Shown here: positions 28,231-35,690 of the stretch, piece after piece
Position numbering within the stretch: the stretch's first letter is position 1
How the letters are laid out: every line of letters begins with the position of its first letter
Assembly: GCF_900095695.1 (NCBI RefSeq)
Contig: NZ_FMIQ01000028.1
Span: 1-64,000 of the forward strand
Direction: 5' to 3'
DNA from: Hafnia alvei
Lineage (GTDB): Bacteria > Pseudomonadota > Gammaproteobacteria > Enterobacterales > Enterobacteriaceae
DNA: 64,000 nucleotides
Notes under the pieces: model-generated
The model's input: only the letters and a program-made list of their open reading frames with translations
Database searches by the model: none
What the model was told of the DNA's origin: nothing
Made by a program: the position numbers and the translations under genes

Positions 28231-29142
28231 CTAGCGATACTGTTTGCGGTATTCGCCCGGCGTAATGCCAAAACGGGTTTTGAACGCGGTAGAGAAATGG
28301 CTGTGATCGGCAAAGCCCCATGAGTAGCCAATATCTGACAATTTTTGCCGCACTGGCGCACTGCGCAAAGCGTTAGCGCAGAGATCAAGGCGGCGGTTTT
28401 TGATGTATTGCGCCACCACCAACCCTTTGCGCGCAAACATGCGATACAGGCTACGCACCGAAACGCCGACTTCGCTGGCAATCCACTCTGGCCGCAGCGA
28501 TTCCGACTGAATATGTTTATCGATAAAAGTCAGCGTGCGGCTAAATACTTTATCCTGTGGCGCGTCATCATCACGCGCAATCAGCGCCGGACGCAGCAAG
28601 GTAGCCACCGCATCTAAAACCGCTTCGCTTTCCTGCTGATCTAACACGCTATTACGCATACTTTCTTGCACCAGCTGTTGGCTAAGCCGCACCATCGGTG
28701 CGCCCGCGGCCAATCGTTGCGCACAGCGCAAATCGGCAAACTGCAAATTACGTTCAAGATAGCCGCGCGGCAGCAGCAATGAGATTTGGCTAGAGGTGTC
28801 GCTGAAGGTAAAAGTGCTCGGTTTGGCGGCATCAATCAGGGTGATATCCCCCGCCGAAAGCAGCGCTCGTTGCCCCTCTTGCTCCATTTCAGAATGGCCG
28901 CTGAGCTGAAATACGGTGTAAAAATATGAACCGTCGCTCTGGGCAATTTCCTTTGGCGTTCGGTAAAGTTTGGTTTGCGCAATATCAACCATGCTCAAAC
29001 GCAGAGCACCTGCGCGAAACTCCTGCACCGAACCACTAAATCCTTCCCCCAGCGTTTTGGCGGCAAAACGCCCACAGGCCTGATTAATGCTGGCCAGCCA
29101 GCCTTCAAAATCGGCGTCTTTTAGCGGGTTGGATGTCGTCAT
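28231..29142 (-). CDS. feaR: AraC-family activator FeaR
   Basis: A 303-residue AraC/XylS regulator. The N-terminal sensor domain has FYTVFQLSGHSEMEQ, and a C-terminal pair of helix-turn-helix motifs carries PEWIASEVGVSVRSLYRMF and the family signature GYSWGFADHSHFSTAFKTRFG, ending TPGEYRKQYR. It matches E. coli FeaR (301), the activator of tynA and feaB in response to aromatic aldehydes. It lies directly upstream of tynA on the same strand with a 355-base gap. Confidence 0.93.
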   Translation of the reverse strand: MTTSNPLKDADFEGWLASINQACGRFAAKTLGEGFSGSVQEFRAGALRLSMVDIAQTKLYRTPKEIAQSDGSYFYTVFQLSGHSEMEQEGQRALLSAGDITLIDAAKPSTFTFSDTSSQISLLLPRGYLERNLQFADLRCAQRLAAGAPMVRLSQQLVQESMRNSVLDQQESEAVLDAVATLLRPALIARDDDAPQDKVFSRTLTFIDKHIQSESLRPEWIASEVGVSVRSLYRMFARKGLVVAQYIKNRRLDLCANALRSAPVRQKLSDIGYSWGFADHSHFSTAFKTRFGITPGEYRKQYR

Positions 29143-29277
29143 GCTCTACCTCACACGGATATCTTGTTGCAACTCAACGGTGGTAAAAGCGTCCAATAGC
29201 AGACGCCTTTTACGATAACAACTGATTAACAGTTGAGCAACAAGGATAAATGTAAGATGCGAAGCACCGCGCAATTA

Positions 29278-30378
29278 TCAACGCGCCTTGGCCATGCACT
29301 TCTGCCAGCGCCCATCCACGCGTTTGGCAAACCATGCGGTGGTCAGTTGGCGGGTAATCTTAGGGCTTTCCAACGTGATCCCCGGCAGGATCTCACGCGG
29401 CAGCTTTTTACCACTCGATTTCTCGGCCAGCGCATATACCTGTTTGTAGAGCGACGTTTTCTCGAAATCGATGCTATCGCCTTTCTCTAACGCTCGGCGG
29501 ATGCTGGAATCGCTCATATCCAAACGCTTGCCCAGCGAACGCACGGCCAGCTCCGTGGAGCCGGGTTTATCAGTGCCGTAGTTAATCAAATCGCCATCCA
29601 GCGCCAGTTTAATTCCGCTAACGCGGCTGACCGCGCTTTGAAACGCCGCATTCCGGCTGGCGTACCATCCGGCATTGAAATCAGCAAAACGATAGATAGG
29701 CTGTGGGTAATTAGCCGGATAGCCAAGCAAATGCAGGGTGCCGAAATAGACACCGCCGCGCCGGCTGAAGACTTCACGACGAATCGTCCCGTCGATTTTA
29801 TACGGATAGCCTTTAGCGTGCGCTTCGGCAAACGCAATGCTGACCTGCATCGGCCCACCGGTGCGTACCGGATTCAAACTGCCAAACAGTTTTTGCCCCA
29901 TTGGAACCATATCGATAAAGTCATCAAAAATCGCGCTGAGCTCTTTCTCGCTGCGCACCTTATCTAAGCGTTCGCTATAGCTTTTCCCGTTGGGGGATTT
30001 GATCAACAGCGCGGTATGCACCAGAAAGTTGGGAATATGCATCTGATCGGCACGGCGATCGATCTCTTTCCATGCAATTTTCCCCAGTCCCGGCACCTGT
30101 GGATCGGCTTGAAAGGTCGACTCCTGCTCGGTCACGGCTAACACCGAACACAAATTTTCTGCGGTTGGTGCAATATCCTGTGCGGTAAATGCGGCAGCGA
30201 TATCCGTCGCCCAGCCCTGACGATCGCGCACGTTGCTTGGCATCAGCCTAACCAACTGTGATTTCACATCGGCCGGTCGTGGCGCAGGCGCTTGACTGGT
30301 TTGGGTTGAGCAACCAGCCAATACCAATAGGGCCAATAAACAAACGGGGCGTAACGCTACAGCGTGAAAATTTGGCAT
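29278..30378 (-). CDS. yaiW: Outer-membrane lipoprotein YaiW (DUF1615)
   Basis: A 366-residue lipoprotein with lipobox LLALLVLAGC; the rest follows E. coli YaiW (DUF1615; blocks NLCSVLAVTEQESTFQADP, NPVRTGGPMQVSIAFAEAH, FADFNAGWYASRNAAFQ). In E. coli it is surface exposed and co-transcribed with sbmA, affecting uptake of proline-rich peptides. Here sbmA is not adjacent. The start at 30378 gives the lipoprotein signal directly; an earlier ATG at 30432 adds 18 unlikely residues. Its first six codons and 76 bases upstream are repeated at 33821-33914. Confidence 0.92.
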   Translation of the reverse strand: MPNFHAVALRPVCLLALLVLAGCSTQTSQAPAPRPADVKSQLVRLMPSNVRDRQGWATDIAAAFTAQDIAPTAENLCSVLAVTEQESTFQADPQVPGLGKIAWKEIDRRADQMHIPNFLVHTALLIKSPNGKSYSERLDKVRSEKELSAIFDDFIDMVPMGQKLFGSLNPVRTGGPMQVSIAFAEAHAKGYPYKIDGTIRREVFSRRGGVYFGTLHLLGYPANYPQPIYRFADFNAGWYASRNAAFQSAVSRVSGIKLALDGDLINYGTDKPGSTELAVRSLGKRLDMSDSSIRRALEKGDSIDFEKTSLYKQVYALAEKSSGKKLPREILPGITLESPKITRQLTTAWFAKRVDGRWQKCMAKAR

Positions 30379-30454
30379 TTTTCTCGAATTATCATAGAGG
30401 CAGGAGATAAGGAACGGTAACGCAGATAGCAAGACGGGTCTAGAGTTTGCAACG
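30361..30454. repeat. 94-bp direct repeat, left copy (yaiW 5' end)
   Basis: Contains the start of yaiW (minus strand) and its upstream 76 bases. It matches 33821-33914 in 92 of 94 positions (differences at 30364 and 30430). Together the copies bracket the AT-rich island, 3460 bases apart. Confidence 0.93.
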
Positions 30455-30593
30455 TCTTAGCTCTTGTCCATTTCACTTAACACTCAGCATAAGTTCTCAG
30501 ATGAACCAGCTTATTTCGTTTATAAAATATAAATCTACACGCACGAATAGGCGTTTTCGACAGAGGTGACGCTCTTTTTATATGATTTATAAC

Positions 30594-31028
30594 TCAACCA
30601 CATCCTAGAGCAGAGTTTGTATCACATTTGAGTTTTTCTGATAAATCTCTAAGGCGATCTACCTCAGTTACGTTACATGCAAAAGAATACTCTTTTTTGC
30701 TATCAATATTTTTTACATTAACTCCTTTACTGTAGTTTCCATCTTCAAAATTACTAAAAATAGAGTATTTATACTTTCCATTAAAAAATGAAACATCAAA
30801 GTAGTCAGTTTGAAATCTATAATAATGACTATAAGTAAACTTTACAGGGGGAGCATTGAATCTAAACACATCATTATTTCGGTTAAGGAAATTATATTCG
30901 AATTTTTTATTTTTTTCTTTTAGTATTATATCACCTCTATCTGTTTTACATGAAAAATAAGTTACGTCAGCTAGTGCTTGAAAGCACACACAAAACAACG
31001 TAAAAACAATATATTTATAATGACTCAT
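30594..31028 (-). CDS. Small exported protein, unknown (possible immunity protein)
   Basis: A 144-residue AT-rich gene product with a Sec signal peptide (KYIVFTLFCVCFQALA, cleavage before DVTYFSC). The mature part is beta-rich, with cysteines at YFSCKTD, SFACNV, LKCDT and the C-terminal CG, suggesting two disulfides. AGAGGA precedes the ATG at 31028; the ATG at 31043 lacks a signal. I do not recognise the family. The neighbourhood of hydrolase fragments and periplasmic inhibitors suggests an immunity protein, which is inference. Confidence 0.6.
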   Translation of the reverse strand: MSHYKYIVFTLFCVCFQALADVTYFSCKTDRGDIILKEKNKKFEYNFLNRNNDVFRFNAPPVKFTYSHYYRFQTDYFDVSFFNGKYKYSIFSNFEDGNYSKGVNVKNIDSKKEYSFACNVTEVDRLRDLSEKLKCDTNSALGCG

Positions 31029-31217
31029 TATAATTCCTCTCAATTTTTAAGTCATAACCATGTTGGTTTGAACTATTGTACCGCCGTGGAAAAGATAGCC
31101 AATATTTAGATCGGATAGCCCGAATCAATGTTGCACAAAAATGCTTAATAATTAGATCCACTTCCATAACCTGCTGTTTTGAATAATATTTCCATAGCAG
31201 AAACCTCGCACCGTAAT

Positions 31218-31395
31218 CTCCAAATAATTAGCTCTCTGCCTTTCAGGTTCATTCTGAGAAATCGAAGGGCTACTTCTTACATAGCTAATAATATCTATAT
31301 ATTATTATTTTAACCTGCAAACATAAGTTTAGATCCTTTAGTAATGCCTTGATAAACCAAAAGGAAGATACCAAGATTTTCTTAAGGTTCCGGTT
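31218..31395 (-). pseudogene. Degenerate copy of the effector C-terminal fragment
   Basis: Nucleotide-level copy of 32623-32800 that still spells ENLGIF and VYQGITKGSK in one frame but has stops and a frameshift afterwards. It follows the 114-codon gene exactly as in the second unit. Confidence 0.6.
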
Positions 31396-31398
31396 CCA

Positions 31399-31743
31399 TT
31401 ACTCTTTCGGACCAACCCCTGTTCCTATAGGTTCTATAGAATCTGAATGAATCCACCCACTTGCAGGATCACCATTTTTCCTGAAAAACATAACCGAAGA
31501 AAAACCCTTATATTCAGCATAAACACTAACCACATCATTCTTAATGATAAAAATATTTTTAATTCGACACATTTCATCAGGAGCACTATAAAAATATACT
31601 CTCGATTTATACTTAACTATATAGTTTGACTCTGCCGTTGAATTTAATGATTGTTTTTGTTCAGCTGATATATTTATATCACTGCACTCTCCCCACGATA
31701 AAAATGAAGATACGAGAAAAGATAAAAATAATATTAATCTCAT
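31399..31743 (-). CDS. Small exported SH3-like protein, copy 1 (putative immunity)
   Basis: A 114-residue protein with a signal peptide (RLILFLSFLVSSFLSWG) and a mature domain resembling bacterial SH3-like folds (RVYFYSAPD, then VVSVYAEYKGFSSVMFF and SGWIHSDSIEPI). Such genes often follow peptidoglycan-hydrolase toxin genes and can encode periplasmic immunity. It overlaps the end of the glucosaminidase remnant as ATGA. The copy at 32806-33150 differs by two residues (V/I and A/V). Confidence 0.65.
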   Translation of the reverse strand: MRLILFLSFLVSSFLSWGECSDINISAEQKQSLNSTAESNYIVKYKSRVYFYSAPDEMCRIKNIFIIKNDVVSVYAEYKGFSSVMFFRKNGDPASGWIHSDSIEPIGTGVGPKE

Positions 31744-32152
31744 AATACCCCCTCTTTATTCATAATGCTAATCAACTTATTTGCATAATTTGGATCAGTG
31801 GCATATCCAGCTCTCTGTAGTCCTTGAGCCCAGTCTCGAGGGTCCGTGTAACCAAAGAGAAAGTGATAGCGTCTATTTTTCACAAAGAAATCCGAACGAC
31901 CTGAAATGCTGTCTTCATAAGAATCATATTTCATAAACTTATCTACGATAGCTTTCCTCTCTCCGTTGAGATATTCATGAGTATTAACAAAAATGAAATT
32001 AGGATCTCTATGTGCTTTAATACCAAATAAATTATTACTCTACTCACCACTGTAAATATCAACAGGAACGTCTTTAACCTATATATTTTGCTCGATAAAC
32101 ACATTCGTGTATTCTGCCAATCCCCAATCGAACTTCCCTAGGTGATTCCTTC
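31740..32152 (-). pseudogene. Remnant of GH73 glucosaminidase domain
   Basis: Reading the minus strand across stops gives LGKFDWGLAEYTNVF, stop, VKDVPVDIYSGE, stop, SNNLFGIKAHRDPNF, NTHEYLNGERKAIVDKF, MKYDSYEDSI and finally DPRDWAQGLQRAGYATDPNY to the C-terminus. These are typical blocks of FlgJ-type beta-N-acetylglucosaminidases (the NLFGIKA, EY-NG and AQ-LQ-AGYATDP motifs). Two in-frame stops and loss of the front part make it non-functional; only the last 64 codons form an intact frame. It is probably the C-terminal half of a cell-wall-degrading effector. Confidence 0.7.
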
Positions 32153-32183
32153 ATTTGCAGAGTAAGAGATTATGCACAGACAA

Positions 32184-32206
32184 AAAGGATCTCAAGGAGA
32201 TCCTTT
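32184..32206 (-). terminator. Terminator after the LprI-like gene
   Basis: AAAGGATCTC-aag-GAGATCCTTT, a 10-bp perfect stem; on the minus strand it is followed by TTTTTG. It lies 19 bases after the stop of the LprI-like gene. Confidence 0.85.
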
Positions 32207-32225
32207 CAAAACAGCCAAAATTTCA

Positions 32226-32615
32226 CTACATGTCATTAGAAAATTCAGCTAACTCCTTTCCTCTGCTCTCTGACATTCTCGTAACACAATTGTTAATAGT
32301 TGTTTGATATGCTGAACTATTACTATCAATTTGGAAAGCATATAATTTGCAGTTAGAGTCTCTGAATTTAATCCAATCGCGCTGAGAGGTCTTAACGTTG
32401 GCTACTAACTCTCTTTTCAACACATCATCATTCATATACTCAGAATTTATTTTAGACAACAGTTCTGAGTATTTTTCATTTAAATATTTATCTGCTTCGT
32501 TCTTTTTATTTTCAGAACATAAATACACCTGACCAGAGTTTTGTATATCACTACAAACATCCGCGGCATGTGAGAATGCCGAATAAAACAAAACAATAGC
32601 TAAAACACGTTTCAT
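32226..32615 (-). CDS. LprI-like (DUF1311) periplasmic lysozyme-inhibitor family protein
   Basis: A 129-residue exported protein with a signal peptide (KRVLAIVLFYSAFSHA, cleavage before ADVC). The mature domain has the LprI/DUF1311 pattern: paired cysteines near the start (DVCSDI, YLCSEN), ADKYLNEKYSELLSKI, SQRDWIKFRDSNC and a C-terminal NNCVTRM. LprI-type proteins inhibit lysozymes. Beside muralytic-enzyme fragments it is most simply an immunity protein against the lost effector domain. It overlaps the upstream fragment as ATGA and ends at a terminator. Confidence 0.72.
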   Translation of the reverse strand: MKRVLAIVLFYSAFSHAADVCSDIQNSGQVYLCSENKKNEADKYLNEKYSELLSKINSEYMNDDVLKRELVANVKTSQRDWIKFRDSNCKLYAFQIDSNSSAYQTTINNCVTRMSESRGKELAEFSNDM

Positions 32616-32787
32616 TCACTACTCTCCAAATAATTAGCTCTCTGCCTTCCAGGTTCATACTGAGAAATTGAAGGGGTACTTCTTATATAGCCAATCAATT
32701 CTTGTTTATTATTATTTGAACCTGCAAGCATTGGCTTAGGCCCTTTAGTAAACCCTTGATAAACCGAAAAGAGGATATCAAGATTTT
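32612..32787 (-). pseudogene. C-terminal fragment of an effector-like gene
   Basis: An open frame with no start: ENLDILFSVYQGFTKGPK, then IGYIRSTPSISQYEPGRQ and LESSE before the stop, which overlaps the LprI-like ATG. It follows directly after the 114-codon gene. It looks like the extreme C-terminus of a larger protein whose front was lost by recombination. The coupling to an intact immunity-like gene supports a toxin origin. Family unknown. Confidence 0.55.
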
Positions 32788-33270
32788 CTTAAGGATCCGG
32801 TTCCATTACTCTTTCGGACCAACCCCTGTTCCTATAGGTTCTATAGAGTCTGAATGAATCCACCCACTTACAGGATCACCATTTTTCCTGAAAAACATAA
32901 CCGAAGAAAAACCCTTATATTCAGCATAAATACTAACCACATCATTCTTAATGATAAAAATATTTTTAATTCGACACATTTCATCAGGAGCACTATAAAA
33001 ATATACTCTCGATTTATACTTAACTATATAGTTTGACTCTGCCGTTGAATTTAATGATTGTTTTTGTTCAGCTGATATATTTATATCACTGCATTCCCCC
33101 CACGATAAAAATGAAGATACGAGAAAAGATAAGAATAATATTAATCTCATAACAACCCCTCTTTATTCATAATGCTAATCAACTTATTTGCATAATTTGG
33201 ATCAGTAGCATATCCAGCTCTCTGTAGTCCTTGGGCCCAGTCTCGAGGGTTCGTGTAATCAAAGAGAAAG
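32623..33270. repeat. Direct repeat unit 2 of the effector/immunity island
   Basis: Second copy of the 650-base unit (see 31218-31863). At 33270 similarity stops abruptly: unit 1 continues into the glucosaminidase domain, whereas unit 2 joins the N-terminal hydrolase domain. Confidence 0.85.
32806..33150 (-). CDS. Small exported SH3-like protein, copy 2 (putative immunity)
   Basis: Near-identical 114-residue duplicate of the protein at 31399-31743 (two substitutions). It has the same signal peptide and SH3-like mature domain and overlaps the chimeric hydrolase gene by ATGA. Retention of two intact copies beside broken hydrolase genes suggests selection for protection, but recent duplication would also explain it. 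Confidence 0.65.
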   Translation of the reverse strand: MRLILFLSFLVSSFLSWGECSDINISAEQKQSLNSTAESNYIVKYKSRVYFYSAPDEMCRIKNIFIIKNDVVSIYAEYKGFSSVMFFRKNGDPVSGWIHSDSIEPIGTGVGPKE

Positions 33271-33652
33271 CATTCGGTTGAGCTACATCAGGTTGGCAGG
33301 TTGATTTGATAAGAATAAACGAGCTGGAAAAACGGAGGTTTTTCGTTCCTCTCGAACCTGAATAAGGGGCTGTACAGTAAGTGTCATTAAGGCGATAGGC
33401 TACGATATGCCCATCGGTCATACTTTGTAATCCCGTCACCTTATTCGCGTCGACGAGATCATCAGTCAGCTTGGCATTCGGAGCACAATTTGCGTCAGTT
33501 AGATGAATACCACCGTGCCAATGGGCGCTAACATTCAATAACCAGTTTCCAGAAGTCTCACCATGTACCTTTGCCAAAAAATCCTCTGTTGAGGCATAGG
33601 ATTTTCCAGATGCAGTCATTACAGGTAATATCACTTTCATAAAGCTATCCAT
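33147..33652 (-). pseudogene. Chimeric effector-like hydrolase: N-terminal domain joined out of frame to a GH73 tail
   Basis: The first about 130 codons (MKVILPVMTASGKS, WHGGIHLTD, GLQSMTDGHIVAYRLN, FSSSFILIKS) resemble the M23-like N-terminal domain of two-domain peptidoglycan-hydrolase effectors. Just after ILIKSTCQPDVAQPNAF the sequence switches to a copy of the glucosaminidase tail (FDYTNPRDWAQGLQRAGY), but in a different frame. The running frame instead ends at 33179 with an unrelated tail. This is an internal deletion plus frameshift of an ancestral M23-GH73 gene. A type VI secretion cargo role is inferred; no vgrG, PAAR or hcp is nearby. Confidence 0.65.
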
Positions 33653-34125
33653 CGCTCACAAAATCATAATATTACTCCGTGCCATTCCAAAAAATACGGG
33701 AAACACTCCATAGTTGAGATTTTTAAGACATTACCCACAAGTTTCTAGCCCTCCCTCCTACTACATCTCAGAACGCTTGCACTATTCGCCTTTAGAATTC
33801 ATAAGACAACATCACACTAAAGCATGAAAATTTGGCATTTTTCTCGAATTATCATAGAGGCAGGAGATAAGGAACGGTAACGCAGATAGTAAGACGGGTC
33901 TAGAGTTTGCAACGGCGTGTGGTTTATATCAGCCGTTTTCGCGAGGGGGATTCCAGATAAAAAAACTAACTATGAACAACCTCTACGGTCCATTTCATCT
34001 TAATAACAGTCGGAATATAGTTTTTGCGCTGAGAGACAAACCATTCTCTTCTGAACAAGAAATAAGACGTCATCTTCGTTGAGTGGTGATCTCATCAGCG
34101 ACCAAGGATTGGGTAAAAATGTTTA
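33653..34125. other. Gap without genes, contains right island repeat
   Basis: AT-rich sequence from the end of the island to the HigBA promoter. Apart from the 94-bp repeat at 33821-33914 I see no gene, RNA or transposase remnant. Confidence 0.6.
33821..33914. repeat. 94-bp direct repeat, right copy
   Basis: Copy of 30361-30454. It retains a truncated yaiW start (minus strand ATGCCAAATTTTCATGC, then a stop after eight codons). Weak similarity continues for about 30 bases into the former coding region, so the copy looks older or is a divergent yaiW remnant. Confidence 0.92.
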
Positions 34126-34180
34126 GTTCACATATTGTAAACCAAACATTGCGCGCCTATTATGTTCACATGATGTAAAC
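34126..34180. promoter_or_regulatory. Twin operators of the HigBA-type operon
   Basis: GTTCACATATTGTAAAC (34126-34142) and GTTCACATGATGTAAAC (34164-34180) are two 17-base near-palindromes spaced by 38 bases just upstream of the toxin start. They fit autorepression by the HigA antitoxin with cooperative binding. Confidence 0.7.
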
Positions 34181-34192
34181 AGAGAGCCGGAC

Positions 34193-34504
34193 ATGCACAT
34201 CATATCTCGGGATCCGTTTGAAGATGCCGCGCGAAAATATCCAAACGATGCCGCATCTCTCATAGCAGCATACCGATTGCTTAAAGAGAATGAATTTGAA
34301 AGTCCTGCGGAATTACGCAAGCTATTCCCTAAACTTGATAATTTCAAATATAGGAACAAGTGGTGGGTAATCAACGTTTGCGGAAACAATCTGCGGATGA
34401 TTTCCTACATCAACTTTGTAAACTAACGCCTTTACGTCAAGCACATCGTCACCCACGCAGAGTATGACAAACTAACGAGGCAGTACCGGGAGATAAAAGA
34501 ATGA
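34193..34504 (+). pseudogene. higB: HigB-type mRNA interferase toxin, interrupted by a nonsense codon
   Basis: The first 77 codons encode a HigB/RelE-like toxin (MHIISRDPFEDAARKYP, LFPKLDNFKYRNKWWVIN, CGNNLRMISYINF). A TAA at codon 78 interrupts it, yet the same frame continues with RLYVKHIVTHAEYDKL to a TGA that overlaps the antitoxin ATG. The block after the stop, KHIVTHAEYD, is the conserved C-terminal motif of the family. The stop is one base away from CAA (Gln). So the toxin is truncated by a point mutation unless the stop is read through. Length without it would be 103 residues, the family norm. Confidence 0.8.
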
Positions 34505-34920
34505 TTGTAGAACCGACCAAAGCACTAGAGGCCGCAAAAGTATTGGTAGATGCCGTTCCTTTTTTAGGCGGAAATACGTCTGAGGAGGCCTATCGCGATG
34601 CGCTCGCTATGGTTGATTATCTTATTGAGCACGATGACGAAAGCCCGCTAATCGATTTTCTCGCGTTAAAAATTGCTGAATATGAAAATAACAATGAGCG
34701 ATTTAAAGCCTTCAATCAGGCCGTGACTGATATGCCAACCGGCGTGGCTGCGCTACGGGTTCTCATCGAACAACATCAGCTTTCCTACTCAGATTTAGCC
34801 TCGGAAATCGGTTCAAAAAGTCTTATCAGCATGATTTTATCCGGCAAGCGCTCATTAACCATTGAGCATATCAAAGCACTCTCAAAGCGCTTTAACGTTA
34901 GGCCAGACCTGTTTTTCTAA
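34501..34920 (+). CDS. higA: HigA-type antitoxin, HTH-XRE domain
   Basis: A 139-residue antitoxin. The N-terminal half has the toxin-neutralising helical region (LVDAVPFLGGNTSEEAYRD in part), and the C-terminal helix-turn-helix includes LIEQHQLSYSDLASEIGSKS and LSGKRSLTIEHIKALSKRF. It resembles E. coli HigA (YgjM). ATG overlaps the ancestral higB stop. A terminator follows at 34951. Its probable operators are the twin palindromes at 34126-34180. Confidence 0.87.
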   Translation: MIVEPTKALEAAKVLVDAVPFLGGNTSEEAYRDALAMVDYLIEHDDESPLIDFLALKIAEYENNNERFKAFNQAVTDMPTGVAALRVLIEQHQLSYSDLASEIGSKSLISMILSGKRSLTIEHIKALSKRFNVRPDLFF

Positions 34921-34950
34921 TGCGATTCGGTCGGTATCAATATTCGTAAT

Positions 34951-34979
34951 AAAAAGCCACGTTAAACGTGGCTTTTTAT
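34951..34979. terminator. Bidirectional terminator between higA and parR
   Basis: AAAAAGCCACG-TTAA-CGTGGCTTTTT, fully symmetrical with A and T runs on both sides, serving higA on the plus strand and possibly parMR on the minus strand. Confidence 0.88.
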
Positions 34980-35006
34980 TCATGAAAGTCAGGCTGGTTC
35001 CCCAAC

Positions 35007-35690
35007 CTAGAAAATCCCTTTCTGACGGATTTTTTTCATTTTTTCGGTCGGTGGTGCGATGTCAGCCAGATCGACTTCTTCCGCGTTGCCGTTACGGGTT
35101 GGCTCTACGGATGCTGGCGCTCGCTGGCTAAGGCGCAGCTGCTGGAGCTGTAAATTTTGCTGTTCCAGCAGTTTGCTCATCCGCGCAAGCTCGCTGCGCA
35201 GATGCGTAAACTCAGCCTGTTGCTCGGCGCTAATCCCTCCGGCTTGAACCGTTTCACTCAACGCAGCAGGCGTTGGCTCAGCGGTTTTTACTTCAGGGAT
35301 CGACTGTTCAAACACCTGACGCAGTTGCTCTAGCTGCTGTGCCGAGAAATCGGTGCTTTGCGCTGAAGACGCCGCCGGAGTTTCTATCGGTAAAAGCTCG
35401 CAGCGCACCAGTTCTTCGGCTAATTCAGGCAGCGTTAAGTGTTCGCGCCCTATCGATTCTGCCACATGATGACAGAGCTGCGGGTTGAGCTGATGCAGCT
35501 GTAAACCCGCCAGGTACACATTACGATGAAAAGTACGAGTTTCCATATTCACATCGTTGCGATCGCTACCGCTCTGTTTTAGCTGACGGTGCAGCTGTTG
35601 CAACACCGTCATGGTACGTAAATCGGCCTGTGACTGAGCGGGGCTGAGATAAAGCGAGAAGTTAACTCGGCTCGTCTGCCCTTTACTCAT
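35007..35690 (-). CDS. parR: ParR-like centromere-binding adaptor
   Basis: A 227-residue protein immediately downstream of the ParM-type gene (8-base overlap). The N-terminal part (KGQTSRVNFSLYLSP, then ETRTFHRNVYLAGLQLHQL) looks like a ribbon-helix-helix-like DNA-binding region. The C-terminal half is a Gln/Glu-rich coiled coil (QQAEFTHLRSELARMSKLLE) and ends in a basic tail KMKKIRQKGIF, which may contact ParM filaments. It is longer than plasmid R1 ParR (117). The assignment rests on the partner gene and architecture. Confidence 0.7.
   Translation of the reverse strand: MSKGQTSRVNFSLYLSPAQSQADLRTMTVLQQLHRQLKQSGSDRNDVNMETRTFHRNVYLAGLQLHQLNPQLCHHVAESIGREHLTLPELAEELVRCELLPIETPAASSAQSTDFSAQQLEQLRQVFEQSIPEVKTAEPTPAALSETVQAGGISAEQQAEFTHLRSELARMSKLLEQQNLQLQQLRLSQRAPASVEPTRNGNAEEVDLADIAPPTEKMKKIRQKGIF

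Larger units (their letters stand above)
31218..31863. repeat. Direct repeat unit 1 of the effector/immunity island
   Basis: About 650 bases that recur at 32623-33270 (offset 1405-1407), covering the end of the glucosaminidase domain, the 114-codon gene and the following remnant. Similarity is near-perfect over the 114-codon gene and lower at the ends. Confidence 0.85.

Noticed and set aside
32788-32805. Mini-frame MEPDP resembling the start of the MgtL leader peptide
   Set aside because: It lies in the effector/immunity island just after an immunity-like gene, with no leader structure or magnesium gene downstream; chance similarity (the sister copy reads MEPEP).
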